This document shows, piece by piece, positions 31,237 to 39,880 of a stretch of 64,000 bases of DNA. A program made the translations under genes and the position numbers. The stretch's first letter is position 1. Every line of letters starts with the position of its first letter. The DNA lies in assembly GCA_022010055.1 (NCBI GenBank), contig CP091737.1, forward strand, positions 62,001 through 126,000. Direction: 5' to 3'. Origin of the DNA: Treponema sp. (lineage in GTDB: Bacteria > Spirochaetota > Spirochaetia > Treponematales > Treponemataceae). The notes under the pieces were generated by a model, which saw only the letters and a program-made list of their open reading frames with translations, was not told the origin of the DNA and made no database searches.

Positions 31237-32087
31237 AAGTTTTTCAAGGAACGGCTTTAGTTCTTCGTAATAGTATTTGTCTTCGATTATTTTTCCGCCG
31301 CAAGTGTGCCCCGGCCGCCTGTCTGAGCGAACTTTTTCACCATGAAAATCGCTTCCTGCCGTAACAAAAAATCCCAGTTTTCTGGCGATTTCCTGAAGCC
31401 TAAGGCATTCCGTAACCCTGGCGCCCGGATGAAAACATTCCATTCCTTTTACTCCGCGTTCAAAAAAATCAGCTAAAACCGGTTCGATTTTAGACCAGGA
31501 AAGATAAAGCGAAAGCGGATGCGCGATGACCGGAACGCCGCCTGATTCGTAGATTGCCTTTACGGCTTCGTCAAGGTCTGCGCCGGCTCTTTCAACGTAC
31601 CACGGTCTGTCCCGCGCAAGAAATTTATCGAACGCAGCCTGACGGTTTTTACATAATGATGATTTGTCAGCCAGCTTGCAAAATGAGGCCGTCCTAAGAC
31701 TTGATCTGGAAATTCCGCCTGAATTTCTTCGACGGTTGTTTTTATTCCGGAACTGCGCATTTTGGAAACTATGAATTCATTTCTTTCGTGCCGGCTTTCT
31801 ATCAGTTCTTTTAAAAGCTTGTTGAGGCTTTCTGAAATTCCGTTCAAATTCAAGCCAAGTCCAAGCAGGTGAAATTCGCAGTTTGGACGCTGGATGTTTA
31901 TTTCGATTCCGGGAACAAATGTGATTCCTGTTTTTTTGCAGGCTTCCGCGCCTTCTTCCAGTCCGGAAATTGTGTCGTGGTCAGTGATTGCAAGTACGGA
32001 AATATTTTTTTCCGCGGCCTTGTAAACCAGTTCCTCCGGCGTGTACTGACCGTCGGAAGCAGTTGTGTGAGTATGCAAATCAATCAT
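31234..32087 (-). CDS. PHP-domain phosphoesterase, one frame break
   Basis: About 285 residues after repair. A metal-dependent PHP phosphoesterase of the RNase AM (TrpH/YciV) type, acting on nucleotides or short RNA. Metal-ligand motifs: MIDLHTHTTASDG at the N-terminus, AITDHDTISG, PGIEIN, and, after the break, PVIAHPLSL and FVTAGSDFHGE. One C is missing near 31638, which truncates the N-part. The repaired text reads KTVRAAFDKFLARDRPWYV. I start at MIDLHTH, since the codons before it are not conserved. Divergent from the cNMP regulator. Confidence 0.88.
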
Positions 32088-32155
32088 AAATTCAGCATAG
32101 CACAAAATTATTCATTGTGGTACAATTTGTAAAATTATCTGGTTTGGAGAGGCAA

Positions 32156-33409
32156 ATGCCAAAGTTAGTAAATTTTTCAAAAGGTTCTATTGTTTATTTT
32201 GAAGATGACAAAGATGATAAAATTTATATTCTTCAAAGCGGAACGATAATTCTTACCAGCATTGATCCGGAAACAAAAATTACTGTTACAAACCAAGTTA
32301 AGCCCGGTGAATTTTTTGGGGTAAAGTCGGCCTTGGGTCGTTTTCCGCGTGAAGAAACCGCAACTGTTCTTCAGGACAGCCAGGTTATTGCGCTTACAGT
32401 TCCAGAATTTGAAAAGAATTTTAGCGGAAATAAACAGATTATCATGAAAATGCTCCGTGTTTTTTCTGCGCAGTTAAGACAGATACACAAACGGATAGAG
32501 CAGATTCTTAATTCGACTCCTGAAAGTCCGCAGGCAGGAATGCTTGCCGTTGCAAAAAGTTTTTTTGAGGATGAGGAATTTGTTTCCTGCTACGATGTCT
32601 GCCTGAAATATTTAAAACGTTTTCCACAGTCGCCTTATATTGAGCATGTTAAAAAACTGTTTGCGGCAAGCCAGATGTATCTTGAAAGGCGCGGAATGCC
32701 AAAATATGAGGCTCCTGAGGATGGTGGTCTTGGCGCGCTGAAGCAGTTTGAGCTTTCTGCGTTTGAACGTTTTGCAAAAAAATATGCGCCGGGACAGGTT
32801 GTTATTTCTGAATTTGAACCGGGCGACACTTTTTATTTGATTCAGAGAGGTTCTGTTCAGCTTATGAAGTATGTGAATGGAACTGAAAAGAATCTTGATA
32901 TTCTAAAGCCGGGCGAATTTTTTGGAGAAATGGCTATCCTTGATAATTCTCCGCGTTCCGCGACCTGTATGGCAAAGACTTCGGTTAAATGCCTTGAATT
33001 CAGCAAAGAAAATTTTGAATCAATTGTTACCGGAAATGCAGTTCTTGCCCTGAATCTTCTTAAACTGTTCTGCAAGCGCATTTATGACCAGCGAAGACGT
33101 TTTAAGATTCTTGCCATAAAAGATTTGCAGGCCCGCATTGCAGATGTATTTATTCTTCTTGATGAAATGAATCCTCCGAACAACCCTAATGAACGTTCCA
33201 GAAAATTTTATGTTAATACTGGCGATATAGCTCATTGGGCAGGACTTTCGTTTGAAATAACCCGCGAAGAAATTAACAGACTGGTTGAAAAACGTAAAAT
33301 AGAAGTGTATAATGACAGCATTGTTGTTGCAAACATAACAGACATGCAAAGAATTGTAGATACCCGCAGTTCTATGGGCGAACGGGCCCTTAACAGCAAT
33401 ACCAAATAA
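32156..33409 (+). CDS. tandem cyclic-nucleotide-binding Crp-type regulator
   Basis: 417 residues. Two cNMP-binding beta-rolls (about 8-125 and 205-325) are followed by a C-terminal Crp-like winged helix (GDIAHWAGLSFEITREEINRL). The second roll keeps the phosphate-binding cassette FGEMAILDNSPRSAT (Glu and Arg present). In the first, FFGVKSALGRFPREETAT lacks that Glu and is probably not a nucleotide site. The ATG at 32156 has GGAGAGG three bases upstream; the longer frame is unsupported. The regulated genes and the ligand are not shown. tRNA-Thr follows the stop by 2 bases and is probably co-transcribed. Confidence 0.88.
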   Translation: MPKLVNFSKGSIVYFEDDKDDKIYILQSGTIILTSIDPETKITVTNQVKPGEFFGVKSALGRFPREETATVLQDSQVIALTVPEFEKNFSGNKQIIMKMLRVFSAQLRQIHKRIEQILNSTPESPQAGMLAVAKSFFEDEEFVSCYDVCLKYLKRFPQSPYIEHVKKLFAASQMYLERRGMPKYEAPEDGGLGALKQFELSAFERFAKKYAPGQVVISEFEPGDTFYLIQRGSVQLMKYVNGTEKNLDILKPGEFFGEMAILDNSPRSATCMAKTSVKCLEFSKENFESIVTGNAVLALNLLKLFCKRIYDQRRRFKILAIKDLQARIADVFILLDEMNPPNNPNERSRKFYVNTGDIAHWAGLSFEITREEINRLVEKRKIEVYNDSIVVANITDMQRIVDTRSSMGERALNSNTK

Positions 33410-33411
33410 CC

Positions 33412-33484
33412 GCCAACTTAGCTCACCTGGTAGAGCAACGCACTCGTAACGCGTAGGTACTCGGTTCAAGTCCGGGAGTTGGCT
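33412..33484 (+). tRNA. tRNA-Thr (CGT)
   Basis: A 73-base cloverleaf: acceptor GCCAACT/AGTTGGC, D arm GCTC...GAGC, anticodon loop CTCGTAA (anticodon CGT), T arm CTCGG/CCGGG. The innermost anticodon-stem pair is A-C. CCA is not encoded. No own promoter is evident. Confidence 0.92.
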
Positions 33485-33655
33485 TAATTATTTGCAATCC
33501 ACGCCAAAACGGCAGTGGATTTTTTTTGCAAAAAAAATTGAACCGAGTAGCGCAGCGAACGCCGCCCGGATAGGGCGGAAAAGGCGGCAGGAGGCCGCCG
33601 TCAGTGAGCGGAGACGCCTGGAGGGAGCAGACAGGAAGTCTGCGAGAGAAAGGCC
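33463..33655 (+). repeat. tandem unit 1 carrying a copied tRNA-Thr 3' end
   Basis: A 193-base unit running from the T arm of tRNA-Thr to just before the next copy of the tRNA 3' end at 33656. It holds the tRNA terminator, then a GC-rich part with three hairpins: CCGCCC/GGGCGG (33562-33578), GGCGGC/GCCGCC (33583-33599) and GCAGAC/GTCTGC (33627-33643). Loops and spacers carry GGA several times. Confidence 0.8.
33496..33527 (+). terminator. terminator after tRNA-Thr
   Basis: AATCCAC-GCC / GGC-GTGGATT stem (one bulged A), followed by eight Ts. An exact second copy is at 33689-33721 in the tandem unit. Confidence 0.8.
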
Positions 33656-33850
33656 GGTTCAAGTCCGGGAGTTGGCTTAATTATTTGCAATCCACGCCAA
33701 AACGGCAGTGGATTTTTTTTTGCAAAAAGAATTTGAACCGAGTAGCGCAGCGAACGCCGCCCGAATAGGGCGGAAAAGGCGGCAGGAAGCCGCCGTCAGT
33801 GAGCGGAGACGCCTGAAGGGAGCAGACAGGAAGTCTGCGAGAGGAAGGCC
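33656..33850 (+). repeat. tandem unit 2 carrying a copied tRNA-Thr 3' end
   Basis: A 195-base second copy of the unit at 33463-33655. It begins with the last 22 bases of tRNA-Thr, and a third copy of those 22 bases follows at 33851-33872. All three hairpin stems are identical to unit 1; the differences are mainly G-to-A changes in loops and linkers (GGATA to GAATA, AGGAG to AGGAA). Confidence 0.8.
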
Positions 33851-33874
33851 GGTTCAAGTCCGGGAGTTGGCTAT

Positions 33875-34060
33875 TAGCCTGAATGTCGAGTTTTTTGTAA
33901 AAAGAATAAAAGCGCAGGCAGATTTGCAATTTGTGAAGATTTTTGGCGATTGAATTAATTAAAGTGCGGAGCACCCGAATTAATACAAGCGTAGCGCGAG
34001 CCAAATCCATCTGAGCAAATTGGAAATATGCCGAGAGCGTTCTTTCATAATTTGCAAAAA
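33875..34060 (+). repeat. palindromic TA-flanked repeat, copy 3 (right end replaced)
   Basis: It begins TAGCCTGAATGTCGAG like a full copy and runs through the centre to TTTGCAAAAA. The last ~20 bases are then missing; instead GAATTTGAACCGAGTAGCGC follows, the sequence found inside the tRNA-Thr tandem units. With the tandem units it accounts for the 645-base gap between tRNA-Thr and the GDT1 gene. Confidence 0.85.
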
Positions 34061-34129
34061 GAATTTGAACCGAGTAGCGCAGCGAACGATTGTCTATGTC
34101 TAACTTGTTGTTTTTTATATAATTTTTTT

Positions 34130-34852
34130 ATGAAAGAAATTTTGCTGTTGTTTTTTACGGTTGCGCTTACTGATTTTTTTGCGGAAATGGGAGATAAAAC
34201 TCAGTTTATGCTGATAGGAATGACTTCCAAATACAAGTTGCGCGATATTATTCCCGGAACGCTGGCGGCAATTGTGGTTTTGAACGGAATCGCGGTTTTT
34301 GCCGGCGGAATTATAAGCGTATTTGTCCCTGACTGGCTGATTAAGTTTATTGCGTCGGCTGCATTTTTTTATTTTGGAATAACTGCAATTTTAAAAAATG
34401 AAGAAGATGATGAAGAGGCGGAAAGCGGAAAGTTTAAAATCGCGGTCGCCGCGGTTTTTTGTACATTCTTTATTGCTGAGCTTGGTGATAAAACGCAGCT
34501 TACGGCAATTACTTTTGGCGCGAACGGCGGAATAGGAAGGGCGTTTGTTATCTGGGCAGCCTGCGTTGTCGGTTTTTTTGCGGCAGATATGATAGGTATG
34601 CTGGCTGGCTTATTCCTTAAGAAAAAAATGCCGGAAGGTTTTCTGAATGCAGTTTCATTCGTTCTGTTCAGTTTTTTTGGATTTACAACATTATGGGAAG
34701 GACTTGGAATTTTACAGGATTCGCTTGCGGCCAGTCCTGATGGAAACGGTGTTCACAAAAAACTGATTTTTGGACTGGCTTCCGTTATTTTTGCTTTCCT
34801 GAGCATTGCTGCGCTGGTAAAAAAATTAAAAAACTGTAAAAAAAATCCCTGA
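34130..34852 (+). CDS. TMEM165/GDT1-family (UPF0016) cation transporter
   Basis: 240 residues, six predicted membrane helices in two homologous halves. Each half starts with the family's cation motif: FAEMGDKTQ (about 14-22) and IAELGDKTQ (about 110-118). Family members export Mn2+ or exchange Ca2+/Mn2+ for protons. An acidic cytosolic linker (NEEDDEEAESGKF) joins the halves. I place the start at MKEILLLFF because the upstream codons come from the repeated sequence; the ribosome site is poor. Substrate is inferred from the family. Confidence 0.88.
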   Translation: MKEILLLFFTVALTDFFAEMGDKTQFMLIGMTSKYKLRDIIPGTLAAIVVLNGIAVFAGGIISVFVPDWLIKFIASAAFFYFGITAILKNEEDDEEAESGKFKIAVAAVFCTFFIAELGDKTQLTAITFGANGGIGRAFVIWAACVVGFFAADMIGMLAGLFLKKKMPEGFLNAVSFVLFSFFGFTTLWEGLGILQDSLAASPDGNGVHKKLIFGLASVIFAFLSIAALVKKLKNCKKNP

Positions 34853-34911
34853 TATTTTAGAATTTAAATATCAGGTTGAATTTTGTTTTTTAATTCATCT
34901 GCTTAAAAACT

Positions 34912-36164
34912 TTAAGAGCCGGAAGCGCTTTTCCGGAAAAATCGAACATAGCCTGATTTTTCCCAGTTGTTCTGAATATTCTTTGCAGGAATCCAGTCGC
35001 CGCCCCAGTAAAAAACTCCGCAGCCGCCGGATTCTGCAACTGCGTTGAAAATCACTTTTAGTACGGCGGCCTGGGTTTCTGGCGTTGAGTCTATTTGCTC
35101 TGGGCGCACGTTCCTTGCCGCTTTGCGCGTGGATTCCTTCGTCTTGATTTTTAAGATATAGTTTTTAAGATTTTTTGCGCCTTGAATTTTCTGGTCATCG
35201 CCAAAAAGGTTTGGAGTTTCGTCGCTCCAGCCGTCTGTCCATGCCCAGGAAGTTTCTGCTACAAGAACCTGCTTACCGGTTTTTTCTTTCAGGTTTTGTA
35301 TGTTTGATTTTAGCGAATCTAAAGTTCCGTGGTCGTAGAACGGATAATAGCTTAGACCGATATAGTCAAAATCAAGGTCTGAAGAAATTATCCTGTCAGA
35401 AGGATTTCCGTCTTTTAGGACAATGAATTTTCTGAACCACCATTCAAGGTTGTCTCCGTTTTTGCTTGAAAGATGAATCATTATTTTTATGTCAGGGTTG
35501 AATTTTCTGATTGATTTTGCGGCGGCATTCAAAATTTCGCCAAGATTTTCCGCGCTTTCTTCGGACTTCCATGATGAGCAGCATGGTTTTGCAAAATCTT
35601 CAATTGAATCCGCGCCGCTTTTTGTGACCAGCATTCCCGGATTTATTTCGTTTCCGATTTGAATCATATCCGGCTGGAAATCTTTTAGCGCTTCTAGAAT
35701 TTCTGCGGTGTACTCAGAGACTTTTGCTGTCAATTCTTCTGTTGTTGCGTAGGAATCCCATGCCGCAGGTCGTTTTTGGCTGGCCGGATCTGCCCATGTG
35801 TCGCTGTAGTGTATGTCCAGAAGAAAGAGCAGGTTGTTTTCCTTTATTCTTTTTGCAATCTGCACAGTGCGTTGCAATGTGTTGTCGCCGGCGGATTTTT
35901 TAGCATCAGGAGAATGCCAGAGCCTTAGACGGATCCAGTTTACGCCGTTTTCTTTCAGGATTTCAAAAACGTCTTTTTCGGAGCCGCTTGCCGTGCGGTA
36001 GATTCCTCCGTTTTCTTCTATTTGAGAAACTGCCGAGGCGTCGAAGCCACGCATAAAATCCGTGCGAGAATTTACGTTTCCAGGCGAATCTTTTTCATCT
36101 GCTGGGCATGAAAAAAATGCAGAAAAACTAAAAAAACACAATAAAAATAAAAATTTTATTCACA
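34912..36164 (-). CDS. GH53 endo-beta-1,4-galactanase lipoprotein, frame break in signal peptide
   Basis: Cleaves beta-1,4-galactan side chains of pectin. The GH53 pattern is clear: GFDASAVSQIEENGG, WIRLRLWHSP, FLLDIHYSDTWADPA, acid/base Glu in IQIGNEINPG, nucleophile Glu in LVAETSWAW, and a C-terminal GVFYWGGDWIP. The N-terminus as written begins at a weak TTG (36141). Removing one A from the seven-A run at 36130-36136 instead joins GTG 36164 to the body and gives MNKIFIFIVFFSFSAFFSC, a standard lipoprotein signal with Cys19. I therefore extend the gene to 36164. It probably acts at the cell surface or periplasm and indicates a plant-polymer diet. No transporter or other glycosidase is adjacent. 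Confidence 0.88.
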
Positions 36165-36230
36165 TTGAACATCACCGGGATTGTACTTTATGATATTGAA
36201 TCTGCCAATAAATAATTTTAAAAAAATATT

Positions 36231-36435
36231 TAGCCCGAATTTCTAGCCTTTTTTGCAAATTATGAAAGAACGCTCTCGGCATATTTCCAATTTGCTCAGA
36301 TGGATTTGGCTCGCGCTACGCTTGTATTAATTCGGGTGCTCCGCACTTTTATTAATTCAATCGCCAAAAATCTTCACAAATTGCAAACCTGCCTGCGCTT
36401 TTATTCTTTTTACAAAAAACTCGAAATTAAGGGTA
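36231..36435 (-). repeat. palindromic TA-flanked repeat, copy 4
   Basis: A full copy in reverse orientation, about 205 bp, between the GH53 and mnmE genes. The window-left end is diverged (TAGCCCGAATTTCTAGCC); the other end reads CTCGAAATTAAGGGTA. Confidence 0.9.
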
Positions 36436-36526
36436 GATAGCAAAGCTACCGGACGCGCTTTCTTCTTTTTTTTTCTATTCTGTGCTATGATTTTTTTTAT
36501 AGGCTGGATTTCAATCTTGCAGAAAT

Positions 36527-36580
36527 GAACAAAAGCGTAGGCGGATTTGCAATCTGTAAAGAACTTGGATTTTGCCCATA
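36527..36580 (+). repeat. fragment related to the palindromic repeat arm (b)
   Basis: AGCGTAGGCGGATTTGCAAT, then AACTTGGATTTTGCCC, nearly the same as the fragment at 31188-31236 and related to one arm of the full repeats. It lies in the mnmE leader, 30 bases before the start codon. Confidence 0.55.
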
Positions 36581-36611
36581 TAATCTTAAAATCTGTAAAA
36601 GCGGGGTTTTT

Positions 36612-38012
36612 ATGCCTGATCCAAAGTATGTTCCTGAAGAGCCGATTTGCGCAGTTGCTACGGCTTTAGCTCCTGCGGCACTTGGAATTGTCCGCTGCAC
36701 AGGAAAAGGGTGTGTCAGTCTGCTTTCAAAAGTTTTTTCGCGTCCGGCGGCATTGCTTCAGGCTGCGGGAAATTCTATTGTTTACGGATGGATAAAAAAT
36801 GGCGGCGTAAAAATTGACGAAGTTATGGTCAGCGTGTTCCGCGCGCCTAAAAGTTTTACTGGCGAAGACATGGTTGAAGTCAGCTGTCATGGCGGGCCGG
36901 GCGTTGTAATGGCGGTTCAGAACGTCCTGCTGAACAACGGCTTCAGGCAGGCGGAGCGCGGTGAATTTACTTTCCGCGCATTTATAAACGGAAAGGCGGA
37001 TTTAACTAAGGCTGAAGCTGTTCAGGAGATAATTGAAAGCCGTACCGGCGAAAGCAGAAGCCGTGCGGTAGGCCGTCTTGCCGGGAATCTTTTTGAGGAA
37101 ATCAGCGGAATAAAAAAACTGCTTACAGACACGCTTGCTTCGATTGAGGTTGAAATTGAATATCCTGAGGATGAGGAAACGATTGCCGATTCTTTTGACC
37201 GCTCGGATTTACAGGAAGCGATAAGGCGTCTTTCGGAACTGAACGATTCCTGGCAGGGCGAAAAACTTTATCAGGATGGCGCGCGCGTTGTGCTTTGCGG
37301 CAGGACGAATGCCGGAAAATCTTCTTTGTTCAATGCTATTTTAAAGGAAGACAGGGCGATTGTAAGCGATATAGAAGGAACAACCAGGGACTGGCTTGAA
37401 AGTTGGGTTGATTTTGGCGGGCTTCCTGTAAGGCTTTTTGATACAGCGGGGCTTCGCGATACGGAAGATGTGATTGAGGCGCATGGTGTTGAGCTTACAA
37501 AAAACCTTACTGAAGATGCTGATGTGATTTTGTATTTGTGCGATAGCGCTTCTGGGCTTTCAAAAGATGATGTTGATTTTTTAAGGAACGCGGAAAAGCC
37601 TGTGGTCTTCTGCTGGAACAAAATTGATGCGACAGATGCGGCTTTTGCAGAAAAAAACAGCCTTGCCCTTAAAAACGAGAATATTGAAAAAATAAAAAAA
37701 GAAATAAAAATCAGCGCAAAAAAAGGAAATGGATTTTCTGAGCTTTATGGCGCGGTAAAAGAGATTCTGTTTTCAGGAACGGGCAACGAGCGCGCGCAGG
37801 CAGGGCTTGGTTCGGCGCGGCAAAAGCTGGCTGTTGAAGAAGCCCTTGAAAGCGTTTCTCATTCTATTGTTGCGGCGGATAAAGATTTTGCATTGGATGC
37901 GGTTGTTCAGGATTTGGAGGACGCCATTGATTTTCTTGGAGAGGTTACAGGCGAAGTTACCGCGGACGATGTGCTGGAAAGCATTTTCAGTCGTTTTTGC
38001 GTAGGTAAGTAA
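36612..38012 (+). CDS. mnmE: tRNA modification GTPase MnmE
   Basis: 467 residues. With MnmG it makes the 5-carboxymethylaminomethyl group on wobble uridine of tRNAs. N-terminal folate-binding domain (PICAVATALAPAALGIVRCTG; GPGVVMAVQNVLL), helical domain, inserted G domain: G1 GRTNAGKSS (about 228-236), G2 EGTTRD, G3 DTAGLRDT, G4 NKID. The C-terminus ends FCVGK, the catalytic Cys motif. The start at 36612 follows GGGG and gives the standard N-terminus; the longer frame reads through a repeat fragment. Confidence 0.97.
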   Translation: MPDPKYVPEEPICAVATALAPAALGIVRCTGKGCVSLLSKVFSRPAALLQAAGNSIVYGWIKNGGVKIDEVMVSVFRAPKSFTGEDMVEVSCHGGPGVVMAVQNVLLNNGFRQAERGEFTFRAFINGKADLTKAEAVQEIIESRTGESRSRAVGRLAGNLFEEISGIKKLLTDTLASIEVEIEYPEDEETIADSFDRSDLQEAIRRLSELNDSWQGEKLYQDGARVVLCGRTNAGKSSLFNAILKEDRAIVSDIEGTTRDWLESWVDFGGLPVRLFDTAGLRDTEDVIEAHGVELTKNLTEDADVILYLCDSASGLSKDDVDFLRNAEKPVVFCWNKIDATDAAFAEKNSLALKNENIEKIKKEIKISAKKGNGFSELYGAVKEILFSGTGNERAQAGLGSARQKLAVEEALESVSHSIVAADKDFALDAVVQDLEDAIDFLGEVTGEVTADDVLESIFSRFCVGK

Positions 38013-38015
38013 TGT

Positions 38016-38675
38016 ATGAAAGATTATGTTTTTTTTGACCTTGACGGAACTCTAACGGATTCCAGACCGGGAATTTTTGAGTCTTTGCAGGAAGTTTTTT
38101 CTGCTTTTGGAATAAAAAAGACAGAGCAGGAGATGATTCCTTTTCTTGGACCTTCGCTTTGGGACAGCTTGCCCGAATATTGCGGTTTTTCACACGAACA
38201 GTGCGTTGAGGCGGTTGAAATTTTCAGAAAGCACTATAACGAAAAAGGAATTTTTAATAACCGGGTTTATGAAGGAATTGTTCCGCTATTGGAAAAACTG
38301 AAAAATGAAAAAAAACATATTGTTCTTGCTACCGGCAAACCTGAGCCGCAGGCGAATATTGTTCTGAATCATTTTGACTTGCGGAAATATTTTGATTTTG
38401 TGGGCGCGGCCACTCTGGATAAAACCAGAAGCAAAAAAGCGCAGGTGATTGATTTTGCCATAAAATCCTGCGGACTTTCAGAAAAAGACAGGAAAAGGAT
38501 AATTATGGTGGGCGACCGCGACAACGATATAAAAGGCGCGCATGAAAATGGAATAAAAGTTGCGGCGGTTCTTTACGGTTACGGTTCAAAGGTGGAATTT
38601 GAGCTGAACCGTGCGGATTATATGTGCGAAACAACGGCAGATTTGCAGAAACTTTTGCTGCGCGCGGATTTGTAG
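38016..38675 (+). CDS. HAD-superfamily phosphatase (phosphoglycolate phosphatase-like)
   Basis: 219 residues. Motif I FFDLDGTLTDS (about 6-16) with the nucleophile and acid Asp, motif II VLATGK, motif III Lys (DKTRSKKAQVI), motif IV VGDRDNDIKGA. The alpha-helical cap between motifs I and II is of Gph/PgmB type. It probably dephosphorylates a small sugar-phosphate or phosphoglycolate. Follows mnmE by 3 bases, so likely co-transcribed. Confidence 0.88.
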   Translation: MKDYVFFDLDGTLTDSRPGIFESLQEVFSAFGIKKTEQEMIPFLGPSLWDSLPEYCGFSHEQCVEAVEIFRKHYNEKGIFNNRVYEGIVPLLEKLKNEKKHIVLATGKPEPQANIVLNHFDLRKYFDFVGAATLDKTRSKKAQVIDFAIKSCGLSEKDRKRIIMVGDRDNDIKGAHENGIKVAAVLYGYGSKVEFELNRADYMCETTADLQKLLLRADL

Positions 38676-38700
38676 ATAGACAGGGGGCTGAACCCGAAAA

Positions 38701-39813
38701 ATGAAAAAAGACGAAGAAAAATATATGCGCCGGGCAATAAGGCTGGCAAGAAAAGGCGAAGGATGGACGAACCCGAATCCGCTGGTCGGCGCGGTGATTG
38801 TAAAAAACGGCGAGATTATAGGCGAAGGATTTCATCATAAATATGGAGAAATGCACGCTGAGCGGGAGGCGCTGAAAAATTGCATGGAACGCGGGCACAA
38901 TCCAGCAGGAGCAACTATTTATGTTACTCTTGAGCCATGCTGCCATTTTGGAAAACAGCCGCCGTGTTCGCAGGCGGTTGCCGAATCAGGGATTTCGCGG
39001 GTTGTTGTTGGAAGCCGCGATCCGAATCCTCTTGTCCACGGAAAAGGAAACGAATATCTGCGCCGGCACGGCATTGAAGTTGCTGAAGATTTTTTGAAGG
39101 AAGAATGTGACGCCCTGAATGCGATTTTTTTTCATTATATTACAACTGGCAGACCATACGTTGCGCTGAAGTATGCGATGACGTTGGATGGAAAAATTGC
39201 CACGGCGACAGGCGAGTCAAAGTGGATTAGCGGCGAAAAAAGCCGTATTGAAGTCCAGAAGCTTAGAAACCGTTATGCAGGAATTCTTTGCGGAATTGGA
39301 ACAGTGCTAAAAGATAACCCGATGCTGAACTGCCGGATAAAAGGCGGAAACAGTCCTGTTAGAATTGTTTGCGATTCGCATTTAAGGATTCCTTTGGAAT
39401 GCAATATTGTGCAAAGCGCAAAAGAAATAAAAACGCTTGTTGCAACGCTGGGTTCGGCAGAAAAATCTTTTGCCGAAAAGAAACTTGCGCTTGAAGAAAA
39501 AAACGTTGAAGTCCTGGCTGTTTCCCCGGATGAAAATGGAAATATTTCTCTTGAAAAATTGTTTTCCGAGCTTGGCAGCCGAAAAATTGACAGCGTTCTT
39601 GTGGAAGGCGGTGGAGAAATAAATTTTTCTGTTCTTGAAAAAAATCTTGCGGACTGCATTTACGCTTTTATCGCGCCAAAAATTTTTGGCGGAACGGCAA
39701 AAACTCCGGTTTCCGGCAAAGGCATTTTGCATCCGGCGGACGCATTCACATTTAACCTGAAAAACATAAAACATTTTGACGACGACATTCTGCTTGAACT
39801 TACAAAAAAATGA
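38701..39813 (+). CDS. ribD: bifunctional riboflavin deaminase/reductase RibD
   Basis: 370 residues. Deaminates and then reduces the pyrimidine intermediate of riboflavin synthesis. The deaminase half has the zinc motif MHAEREAL (about 58-65) and PCCHFGKQPPC (about 79-89). The reductase half starts at RPYVALKYAMTLDGKIAT and includes ILCGIGTVLKDNPMLNCR and a SVLVEGGGEINFS segment. Other rib genes are not in the window, and no FMN riboswitch is recognisable upstream. Confidence 0.95.
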   Translation: MKKDEEKYMRRAIRLARKGEGWTNPNPLVGAVIVKNGEIIGEGFHHKYGEMHAEREALKNCMERGHNPAGATIYVTLEPCCHFGKQPPCSQAVAESGISRVVVGSRDPNPLVHGKGNEYLRRHGIEVAEDFLKEECDALNAIFFHYITTGRPYVALKYAMTLDGKIATATGESKWISGEKSRIEVQKLRNRYAGILCGIGTVLKDNPMLNCRIKGGNSPVRIVCDSHLRIPLECNIVQSAKEIKTLVATLGSAEKSFAEKKLALEEKNVEVLAVSPDENGNISLEKLFSELGSRKIDSVLVEGGGEINFSVLEKNLADCIYAFIAPKIFGGTAKTPVSGKGILHPADAFTFNLKNIKHFDDDILLELTKK

Positions 39814-39880
39814 TTTTAACTTTTTCTTGTGTTCATCAGAAACTTAAAATCAATTTCCGGGGCTTATGGGAAATACTGGA

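Noticed and set aside
33463..33872. CRISPR array
   Set aside because: Only two units of 193-195 bp with nearly identical content; there are no short repeats with unique spacers and no cas genes.
33681..34010. Minus-strand ORFs ending in peptides like RWIWLALRL (also at 18950, 42656, 42712, 53447, and plus-strand 58950)
   Set aside because: They are translations of the palindromic repeat and recur wherever it occurs; no ribosome site or protein-like composition.
36525..36611. Longer N-terminus of MnmE from 36525
   Set aside because: The extra residues are encoded by a repeat fragment; family N-terminus and the ribosome site support 36612.
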